Source: Maricurvus nonylphenolicus (GTDB taxonomy: Bacteria; Pseudomonadota; Gammaproteobacteria; Pseudomonadales; Cellvibrionaceae). Taken from it: a stretch of 64,000 nucleotides of DNA. Position numbers and translations under genes: made by a program. The stretch is from positions 496,001 through 560,000 of the forward strand of contig NZ_AP031498.1 of the NCBI RefSeq assembly GCF_042854845.1, given 5' to 3'. Below the pieces are notes generated by a model. The model was given only the letters and a program-made list of their open reading frames with translations, was not told where the DNA came from and ran no database searches. Of this stretch, positions 22,601-34,600 are shown piece after piece (the stretch's first letter is position 1; each line of letters starts with the position of its first letter).

Positions 22601-25600
22601 TGGTGGTCTGTACCTGAATGGTACTGTGACACCAAGTCAGGATAGCCTGCAAATTACCAATGCGAACAATACCGATCCGACTATCGAGATCACCAATACC
22701 TATGACTTTAGTGGTAATGGCAAACCACCTGCTGCTATTTCCATTGTGGGTGATGTGGATAACCTGGGTGGACAGCTGACCATTGCTAACCCGGAAGGCG
22801 ATATTGAAATATTCTCACAAGTACGTGCGAAGAATATGTCGATTACCGCCGGTGGTAATGTACTTATTCAAGGGCTCTCGCAATACACTGTAGGTGGAGA
22901 GCCTTACTCAACGATTAATAACTATACCAACAGTGGTCAGCAAAGCGGTGAGCTTGTACAGGCCGCGCTGGTGAATGCGCTTAAGACTGCTCCAACGGGT
23001 GTTAATCTTTACGGCGATAAAATATCCATTGATGCTGAATACATTAACCTCAATGGCGTTATCCAGTCTGGTAAAGATAATCTGAGCATTGATATCACCA
23101 CTGCAGCTGAGACGGAAATCTCCAAAATTGGTAGTGGTGTCACCGGTAAGGTATTACTTGAGACTGTATCTACCGACACGATTAAGGCTTACTACAATAC
23201 TGCGACGGGTAAGATTGAATTGCAGGAAGTGAGTATTGGTGGTGGCCATGTTGAGCTGATTGGTCATATTCTTAATTCAGGTTATGGCGAAATTAAAGTT
23301 CTAGCCGGTTACGGTACTATTGATGTAGACAACCGCACCAAGTATGACTTGGTTATTAATCGCCTGGATGCATCCACTAAAGGTGGCGGCACCCTGTTAA
23401 TTGCTGACAAAGCTAAGGGGACCACCAGTAATCCTTCTGTAACGCTGTATCAAAATGCCGATATTGGAACTCACACCTACACTCCGGAAACTGGCTGGCG
23501 TTATGGTTATTCGGTTGATGTTCAGGATGCCGAGCGTCGTTATCTGACAGTGGCACAGAGTGGCTGGTTAGGTATCGACTTCCTGGCGGCGGATCCCCCC
23601 AACTCTTACTGGGATAGCACCGAGCGCCTGGCTGGTCCGACGTTGGCGGACGAAGGTCCGTACTACTACAAAGTGAGTGGTGCGAATACCGATCCGTATA
23701 TTTACAGCTCTTCCACTGTGTCCGACAAAGTTGAGAACTTTACTGAGCATTGGACCACCAGTACCTGGTACGGTAAGAAAACTTACTACACCAAGTACAC
23801 GCAGGAAGAGTACACAACCACAACGCATACTCACACGGTTAAGGCTGACTACGACATCAAGATTAATTTCTTTGGTCAGACTTCCGGCACCATTAATGTT
23901 GATTCTCATGTGAGTGGCGCAGACGTTATTATTTCCGGTCCAGTCCTGAACGATTCCGGTACAACCACCATCAAAACCGAAGGTGAGATTGTTCAGTTAA
24001 GCCAGTCAGGTTACATCAATGCCGAGCGCATTGTGCTGGATGCCAAGTTTGGTATCGCCAAAGATGGTTTTGCCCTGCAAACCAATCTGACTGATCCGGT
24101 TGTGAATTACGACAGTTCAGTTGATACCGTTGTATTCCTTAATACCGAGGAATTTGATTACCGCACTAACCAAGGTGGCACACAGGATCTGTCTATCGGT
24201 GATCGTGTACGTGTGCAACCGGGTTATGGCAATGGCGGTGATGGTGGCTATGTGTATCAGTACATTGGCCAGGGTATTACCGGTGCTAACCTCAATAGCC
24301 TGGATTACACCGACTCGTTTAACTGGAAGCGCTTGGATCAGGCCACTAACGATCAGGTGATGTTCGGCAATGACTTGTACGAATACACCGGTGGCCCCGC
24401 AGAAGTTAACCTTTCAACCGTTAATACCAGTGGTAGTAACTGGACCAAGGTTGAAACACTAACCAGCCTCAAAGCCTCCACCAACTACGGCGATATCAAT
24501 ATTGATGAGCTCAGTGGTGATTTGAATGTGGATGATATTACGGCAACTCGCGGTGATGTGAGCCTGAACGCTGCTGGCGGTATTTATGTTGGCCAGCAAA
24601 CCAGCAGTACTTGGTATAACGGCCGCGTATCCGGTGGTGCTATTACCATGGTTGCTGAGCAGGGTGGCATTGGTAATTCTGCTTCCCGGGCATTGACCTT
24701 GAATACCGGTGACACGTCAAGCGATGTTCTGTCAGCGAAAGCGTCTGGCAGTATTTACGTTGAAGAAGAAAGTGGCGATCTGCGCCTGATGGGTACCAGT
24801 ACTGATCCGTTACTGGAGCCAACCATTGGTGTGGTATCCGACACCGGCGAAGTGTACATCAAGGTTGTTGCCGGTAGCCTGATCGATGGTGACGACCAGT
24901 CCACCGAAGATACCCGTACCGCCGAAGAATTACGTAACGGTGTATGGGCAGATCTGGGCCTGACCACCGATACTGACACATCTTCTTCCGTGATGGGCAG
25001 CCTGGTGTCAGGTACGACCTATACCGTCATCGTTGAAGACGGACTTTTGTACTTCACCACTGATGGTTCGACCAAACTTAATCTGCAGGAAACCGCAAAC
25101 GCCAAATCGTTGCACCGTATTTACTTTGATATTGATGGTGCCGGTGGAGTTGGTGAGTACGAATACATCACGCTGGATGCTAGTGCTTCAGGCGTGGATT
25201 CGACCAATAACAGTGTTGCACTCATTAATGACTTTGGACTGACGACCGGTGATACCGTCGAGTACCGTGTCTTTATTGGCTCCGATGCGAAGATTGAGCA
25301 AACCCTGGAAGACTTTGGTGCTGTTAAAGAAGCCGAGTACAACGCTTACTGGCAGTACCGCACGTCCTTTGGTGGAACTTACGATGCGAGCCAGCAAGTT
25401 ACCCTGTCTCAGACTGAGAAAGATATTTATAAGGCGGCGCCATACAATTGGACAGATGCAGCAATTACTGCCTTGGAAGCCAAGCGCACGGCAGAATACC
25501 ATGACCTGCATAATACCTATGGCGGTTTGGGTAATAGCTACAATGAAGCCTACCGTTACGAGCTGACTCAAGATCAAATTGATACAGTAAAAGCCGGTAT

Positions 25601-28600
25601 TAAAGTCTGGTCAGAAGATGAGTTGTTAAATCTGATCAGTGCTGGCCTGCTGGTACCTGTAACTGATACTCAGACGTCGATTGAAAACCTGAATATCGAA
25701 GCTGCGGGTAACATTACGCTGGTTGCTGATAACACTGGCGGTGATGTGGGCTCCTCGGTTGGAAGTCATATTATCGATTTGGCCGATGTTAAAACTAACG
25801 GATTCAGTGACACTGATCGTGAAGTAATTGCGGGTGCTGAACGTTCTGACATCAGCTTCCTGCTGAATCTGCCTACTTCGGTGAATGATGTAAACTTTGT
25901 TCACAACGAAACTGGTGTTGATCAGATTAGCCGTACTGATAATGTGCGTTGGGATTCCGCTGCAGGTGGTAACTTTGCAGCCGGTATGCTCATTCAGGTA
26001 TTCGGTAACTCTGCCAACGCGGCGGATGATGGGCTGTACTTTGAAATTGGTTCTATCTCTTCCGATGGTTACACCATTAATTTGGTTAACGGCGATCTGC
26101 TAAAAACCGAGGCCGGTGTAGATGTAGAGATTGCTCAAATCGTACCGAGTGCCAGCGTCACTGTTGATACCAATGTGATTATCGATGTTGCCGGCAACAC
26201 CATTACTCGCACCGATGGCGGTAGTTGGGTTACCGATGGCCTGTCGGCGAATCAGGGTATTCAGTTGGAATACCGTTATCTGGATGAAGATGGTGCTCAG
26301 CAAACTACACGTTTCGATGTCACCATTGCCAGTGTCAATGCGAATACCATTACCATTGTGCCTAGCACTGACCTGGTCGCGATTGATACCAATAACACAT
26401 TGATGGAGGTGTCTTACGCCGCGACCATCAACTATATCCGTGTAGACCTACGTGATGATATTGATCTGAACTCTGGTGGTCAGATTAATGTAACTGCTGA
26501 TGATGATGCTTTCCTGGGGTCAGAAGATGACCTTCGCATCGGGGTTGTGACTGCGGGTGATTCCGTTCGAATCAAAACCAGTGGCGCCATCATTAACGCC
26601 GCGGGAGCCAACGCCACAAACGTTACTTCCAGCAGTCTGGTTCTGGAAGCGGGCAGTAAAGGCATTGGCGGTTCCAGCGCAGCTGATATGTTCTACGTCA
26701 ATCTGGCGGATGATGGCATTCTAACCTTGCGAGCCAGTCAGGATATTTATGTGACTGAGCGCACCAACAATATGAACCTGGGTACTATTTACTCCCAGTC
26801 GGGCTCGGTGAATCTCTTCACCTTGAGCGGCTCTATTGTTGATGGTTTGAATCATGACTACGCCAATATTGCCGCAGGTACGGCGATTAATCTGACTGCT
26901 AATGGCGGTAATATCGGTGAGGGTACTACCGACGTACTGGATATTGATCTCAGCTCCAGTGCTGTATTGAACGCAACCGCAAGCGGCAATATTCACCTGC
27001 GCGAAGTTGTGGGTAATATGAATATTCAGAAAGTGCAGGCTGGCGGTGACGTTAACCTGGCTGCACACCTGGCGCTTCTGGATGCTATGGATGAAAACGG
27101 TGCTACCACTGGTGATCGTCCTCAAGCTGATGTTATTGGTGAAAACATTACCCTGACCGCAGAAGGTCTGACCATTGGTGTTTCCGGTAACGATCTGGAT
27201 ATTAATTCCGATGCGGGTACCGATACCGCTAATCACGGTGTTGTAACTACCTCCAGTGCTGAGAACTCATACCTGATTGAAACGACGGGCGATATGTATA
27301 TTGCCAACGTTGGAGCAGGAACTGCCGGCGGTGCCTTCACCGCATTTATTCTGAGTGCGGGCGCCATCTATAACGGCAATGTTGATCCTCTGAGCTCAAA
27401 TGTTAGCTCCGGTAAGGTTCGACTGTTTGCGGGTGGAGATATTGGTACACAAAGCAAGCGTTTACAGTCCACCGTTTCTTACCTTGAGGGTAAATCTACA
27501 GGTGGCAGTGTTTGGATTACCAATACCGGGGCCGTTGAAGTAGGTGGTGTTTCTGCTGATGGCCAGGGCATCATCGCGACCAATGGCGTGTCGCTTGAAG
27601 CCAATAGTCCTATTAATGTTGCGGAAAATATTACGGCAACATCGGGTGATATTGTTCTGACCGCCAACGAAGATGCTGGTGGCGATAACGACGCCGACGA
27701 TATTGTGATTCAGGATAATATTCTGGTGACTGCTACCAGTGGCTCTGTGCATGTCAATGCAGCGGATTCCTTCTTCCTGAATACCGGTGCAGTGATTTCT
27801 GCTTCGCAACAATTTACCGTAACCAGTATTGATACCGTGGCGGATAGCTTGGGTACCGATATTGTGATTAACGGTACGGTTAATGCCAATTCCATTACCT
27901 TAACGGGTAGCGGCCAGGTGGATAACTGGGACTTCAATAATACTCTAACTGCTAACGGGGCATTGAGCCTGGATATGGCCGGCGGCAATGATGTGCTGAC
28001 CGTCGATGCAGTCTTGCAGGGTGCTTCGCTGAGTATTGCAACTGGAGCAGGTATTGATGACCTGGATATCAATGCAAGCTTAATTGCGACGACCGGAGCC
28101 TTGAGCATTAATACCGGTACCGAGAATGACTTCCTGACCGTATCAGCTAATGTATCCGGTGGTTCTATTGCCATCGATACTGGTGCAGGTACTGATGATG
28201 TTGATATCAATGCACAAATGAATGCTACCGGTAGCTTCACAATCGATACCGGCAGTGAGAATGATTATCTGACCATCACCGCAAACCTGACCGGCGCTTC
28301 TTTCGATATCGATACCGGCACGGGTGTTGATGATATCGATATCACCAGTAGCCTGACGGCGACAGGTGCCCTGTCCATTGATGCTGGCGACGATGCCGAT
28401 AACTTGAATATTTCTGCTACTGGCGTGTTGGATGGTGATGCCATCACGGTTGATTTAGGTTCGGGTACAGACATCTTTACCCTGGCGGGTTCTATCCTGG
28501 GTAACAGCATCTCCATCACCGGTGATGCAGGTGTTGATACTCTGACCTTTACCGGTGTGCTGCGTGACAAGAATGCCGCTGGCGATGGTGATGTGGGCAT

Positions 28601-31600
28601 TATCAGTATCGACCTGGGTTCAGAAAACGACACCATTACTCTGGATGAAATGCAGGAAATTACCGGTCGTGCCCAGATCCTGGGTGGCACAGGTGATGAC
28701 AATATTAATATCGATCGCCTGCATACCCGTGCAGAAGATCTGGATCTGGATGGTGGCGAAGGTTCCGATAACTACTATATCCAAACCAGTAATTTGGATG
28801 TGGGCGGTGCGCGTACCGATAACGTGATCAATGTATTCGATACTGGCGTATCCGGTAACGATGCTCTGATCGTTGATGGTACAGCCGACAGTGATTTGTT
28901 CCTAGTTCGCGAAAACTTTATTGCACGCATGCATGGTGTAAGTGCAGGTGATGATTACCGTAATTACGCTGAAATTGAGCGCATTAATTATAACGGCAAT
29001 CTCAATGGTGACCCGACGCTGGATGCTGATGACAAGGTCATCGAGTCTGGTATTACCATTAATGCAAAAGCGGGTGCTGATGAATTTATCTTTGATGATA
29101 CCGGCACAACCTTCACGGTAAATGCAGGTTCAGGTGAAGATAGCTTCCTGGTTGGTCAGGTCTTTGGGCATGAACCAACAGCGGCAGATGGTGTTGCTGC
29201 AGGAGATGAAATCAAGGGTACTGATGTAACCCGCGGCTTCCTAAGCTACGGTACTAGTCACCAGGTGACCCTGAACGGTGATGCAGATAACGATTTCTTC
29301 TCGGTCTACAGTAATAAAGGGGTTCTGTACCTGAATGGTCATGCCGGTGACGATAACTTCGAGCTGCGTGCCTTTATTGCAACCGGTTTGAATGTGTCCG
29401 GAGGTGCTGGTGCTGACACCATCAACTACAACATCAATGCACCGGTGTATATCGATGGTGGTGAGGGCAATGATACCGTCACCATTATTGGTACCGAGGC
29501 TGACGATGTATTCCTGATCAATAAAGACGGTGTCTTTGGTGCGGGTCTAACCATCAATATCGAAAACAGTGAGTTGATCGAAGTTGATGGTCTGGAAGGC
29601 GACGACACCTTCTACATACAAGGTCTGCAAGGTGGCCCGGTCGTTACCAGCCTGATCGGTGGTAATGGCAGCGATGACTTTGTGATTACCGGTGATGTCA
29701 CCAAAACAGTTTCCGGCATTGGTACCCCGAATACCGATATCGATACGGTGACAGGTAATCTGATCATTAACGGGGGCCAATCAGAAACACCGCGTATTCT
29801 GCGCACAGCCGTCATGCTGCCGTCAGAAACGCCAAGTGATCCTATCGCTATCGCTGATCTGACGGACGAAACCGTAGAAACTGATGAACTGTTTATCTTC
29901 CGCGATCATGCGATAGCTGCTGAATCTTGGGCGCTAACCAGTAAGAAAGTTAATCGTCTCGATGCTGGCAGTGAACTGGATATAGATTACAGTGGCCTTG
30001 AAGTTGTTGAGCTGATGTTGGGTGAAGGCAATGACACCGCATCGGTAAATACGACGGCTGAATCCTTAACGACCAGCATGTCTTTCTATGACGGCAATAA
30101 GTTGGAGCGTTCTGTAAGTACTGATACCTGGTACAAGTTGGGCTACCGCGTCGGTGATGAAATTGCCGTTTCCGGTGCAGGCGATAATGATGGCTCCTAC
30201 ATTATTAGCTCTATTTCTTCTGACGGTTTAACTGTTGAGTTAGCTGGGGCGACCTTCACAGATGCCATTGCTGTTGCCGATGTAACCGCTATGCGCCTGT
30301 TGCCAATTACCGTAGTCCACGGCGGTGGTAACCAGGAAACAGCACCAGGCGTTATGGGTGGCGATACCATTACGGTAACCGGTACCGGTTATGGTGATGG
30401 CAGTAACGTACCTGTGATTATCTTCGGTGATACCTCTCAGGATGGAAGTCGTTATACCGATAACGACGCACTTAACCGTAACGATCAAGCGCGCGGTTTT
30501 GCTAATCATGGTAACGATACTATCGACGCATCAGCTGCAACGTCTGGTGTTGTGATCTACGGTGGCGCCGGCAACGACCGTTTGATTGGTAGCCAGGGCG
30601 ATGACCATATTCTGGGTGGTTCTGGCGATGACCATATCGAAGGTCAGGGCGGTAACGATCACATTTACGGTGATTCCGGCCTGAATATCGATATCAGTGA
30701 GCGCACCAGTCTGCGTACGGATGCTACCAAAGCAATCCTCGATATCGTCACCGTGAATGCTTCACTGAATACCACCGCAGACTCTCTGCTGGTTGGTGAT
30801 GATGATATCTGGGGCGGTGATGGCAACGATATTATCTTCGGTGATCACGGTATCATTACCCAGGAGCGTAATAACTTCCCTGAAGACCTGCGCCTGTTTA
30901 CCACGGGTAATATCATGTCCATTGAGTCAGATGTTGAAGCATCTGGTGGTGCCGATGAAATCTACGGTGGCAATAACAATGACATTATTATCGGCGGCAA
31001 CGGGGCTGATGAAATCGAAGCGGGTGCTGACGACGATATTGTTATCGGTGATAACGGTGAGGTCAGCTATGTAAATGGCGACACCAACATCTCCACATTG
31101 GATCTGATCACTACCCGCAACTATATCTACGGCGCCGGCGATACCATTTCTGGTAACGGTGGCGATGATAAATTGTTAGGCGGTGCTGGCGATGACTTTA
31201 TCTACGGCAATGACAGTGCAGGCACAGAAATCGCCAATGACGATGACGTCATTATTGGTGATGAAGGTCTGATCGTACTGGCCGCTTCGCAAATCACCCG
31301 TGTTGCGAGTAAAGAAGATAATCTGAGCGCAGGCTCTGACACCATTCATGCTGGTGCTGGTTTCAATCGCATTATCGGTGGCGCGGGCGGTGACAGCATA
31401 ACCGCAGGCACCGGTACCGATCATGTGTTGGGCGACCACGGTCAGCTGGATTACACCAGCGGTGTATTGGTTTCCGCACAGAGCCATCTTGCTATGCACG
31501 GTAATGGCGATGTTGACACCATTACTCTGGGCAATGGCGATACCGTTGTTATCGCTGGCGAAGGCGGCGATACGGTAACCGCAGGAACCGGTTCTGATAT

Positions 31601-34600
31601 TGTGATCGGTGATAATGGTTCAGCGACCTTTACCAATGCCGGCGTTCTAACCGACCTTGACAGTACTGATGCCGATGACTCCATCGGTGGCAACGACATC
31701 ATTAATCTGGGCAATGGTAATACCAAGATTATCGGTGGTGCAGGTAGTGATAATATTGATACCGGTACAGGCATCGATTATGTCTTGGGTGACCACGGCT
31801 CGATGGATTTCCATACCGACGGTACCCTGACTCGTATCGAAAGCGAACTGCAAACTCTGGGTGCACAGGACTTTATCGATCTGTACGACGGTGACACGGT
31901 TGTCATTGCCGGCAGCGGCAACGATGAAGTGACCACCACCGGTGACTACGACGATGTTGTGTTGGGTGACCACGGTTACATTACCTGGACTAACGCGGGT
32001 GTGATTACCGCGATGGTTAGTGAGTCCCTGGATCAAGGCGGTGACGATACCCTGCGCTTGGCTGATGGTGATCACTGGGTGATTGGCGGCTTCGGTGCTG
32101 ATACCGTGATTGCGGGTACCGGTGCAGACATCGTGATTGGTGATAATGGTTCGGCAACTTTCACCGCGGGCGTACTGACTCGATTGGAAAGTACTGATGC
32201 GGTAGACGCGACGGGGGGCAACGATACCCTGACTCTGGGTGACGGCAACACTGATGTGATTGGTGGTGCAGGTACCGACGATATCGATACCGGTACGGGC
32301 CGTGATCATGTTCTGGGTGACCATGGTTCCATGGACTTCCACACCGATGGCACATTGACTCGTGTCGAAAGCGAACTGCAAACTCTGGGTGCACAGGACT
32401 TTATCGACCTGTACGACGGAGACACGGTTGTGATTGCCGGCAGCGGCAACGATGAAGTGACCACCACCGGTGACTACGACGATGTTGTATTGGGTGATCA
32501 CGGTTACATTACCTGGACTAACGCTGGCGTGATTACTGCAATGACCAGCGAATCCCTGGATCAAGGTGGTAACGATACCCTGCGCTTGGCTGATGGTGAT
32601 CATTGGGTCATTGGTGGCTTCGGTGCTGATACCGTGATTGCGGGTACCGGTGCAGACATCGTGATTGGTGATAACGGTTCCGCAACTTTCACCGCGGGTG
32701 TGCTGACTCGTTTGGAAAGCACTGATGCTGATGACACTACCGGTGGCAACGATACGTTGACGCTGGGTGACGGTAACGCTGATGTGATTGGTGGTGCAGG
32801 TACCGACGATATTGATACCGGCACTGGCCGCGATCATGTTCTGGGTGACCACGGTTCCATGGACTTCCACACCGACGGCACTTTGACTCGTGTCGAAAGC
32901 GAACTGCAAACCCTGGGTGCACAGGACTTTATCGACCTGTACGACGGTGACACCGTAGTAATCGCTGGCAGCGGCAATGATGAAGTGACCACCACCGGTG
33001 ACTACGACGATGTTGTGTTGGGTGACCACGGTTACATTACCTGGACTAACGCTGGTGTTATTACTGAAATGACCAGCGAATCCCTGGATCAAGGTGGTGA
33101 TGATACCTTGCGCTTGGCTGATGGTGATCACTGGGTGATTGGCGGCTTCGGCGCTGATACTGTGATTGCGGGTACCGGTGCAGACATCGTGATTGGTGAT
33201 AACGGCTCAGCAGTATTTACCAATGCGGGTGTTCTGACTCGTCTGGAAAGTACCGATGTTGATGACGTTACCGGTGGCAACGATACGTTGACGCTGGGTG
33301 ACGGCAATACTGATGTGATTGGTGGTGCAGGCACTGACGATATCGATACCGGCACTGGCCGCGATCACGTTCTGGGTGACCATGGTTCCATGGACTTCCA
33401 CACCGACGGCACTCTGACTCGTATCGAAAGTGATCTGCATACCCAAGGGGCGCAGGACTTTATTGATCTCTACGACGGTGACACGGTTGTCGTTGCTGGC
33501 AGTGGTAACGATGAAGTAACCACCACCGGTGACTATGACGATGTTGTGTTGGGCGACCACGGTTACATTACCTGGACTAACGCTGGTGTGATTACTGAAA
33601 TGACCAGCGAATCCCTGGATCAAGGCGGTGACGATACTCTGCGATTGGCCGATGGTGATCACTGGGTGATTGGTGGCTTCGGTGCTGATACCGTAATTGC
33701 AGGTATCGGTGCAGACATCGTGATTGGTGATAACGGCTCAGCAGTATTTACCAATGCGGGTGTTCTGACTCGTCTGGAAAGCACTGATACGGATGACACT
33801 ACCGGTGGTGACGATACGCTGACTCTGGGAGACGGCAACACTGATGTGATTGGTGGTGCAGGTACCGACGACATTGATACCGGCACCGGTCGCGATCATG
33901 TGTTGGGTGACCACGGTTCCATGGACTTCCACACCGACGGCACTCTGACCCGTATCGAAAGTGAACTGCATATCTTTGGTGCTGCGGATTACATCGACCT
34001 GTATAACGGTGACAATGTCGTTATCGCAGGTAGTGGTGGGGACGAAGTGACTAGCACTGGCACCTTCAACGATTATGTTATGGGTGATCAGGGTTACATC
34101 ACTTGGAACAACGCTGGCGTGATTCAAGATATGGTTAGCGAATCTCTAAGCATTGGCGGTGATGACATTCTTAATCTGGCCAACGGTGATAACTACGTAA
34201 TTGCCGGTCAGGGTAATGACATTGTGAATACCACCGGTGGTAATGATGTTGTCGCGGGTGATAGTGCTCAAGCTGAATTTATCAGTGGTCACTTAACGCG
34301 CTTCTTTAGCACTGATTTAAGTGATGCCACAGGTGGTGTTGATACTATCGATGTAGGTTCAGGCTTCAATCGTGTGATCGGTGGTACTGGTGGTGACACC
34401 ATTACCACTGATACCGGTGATCATCATGTGATTGGTGATCACGGTGAGCTGAACTACAACACCTCGGGTATTATTCAGGATGCTTTCAGTACTCTGAATG
34501 ATCAGGGCGGTGATGACACGATTAACGGCAATGGTAACGGCAATAACCTGATTATTGCAGGTCAGGGCGCTGACACTGTTACGACAACTAACGGTGATGA

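Noticed and set aside
31647..33131. Long minus-strand open frame (494 codons) inside the 3' repeats of the giant gene
   Set aside because: It mirrors the tandem repeats on the other strand, has repeat-derived composition and no ribosome-binding site; it is a shadow of the plus-strand gene.
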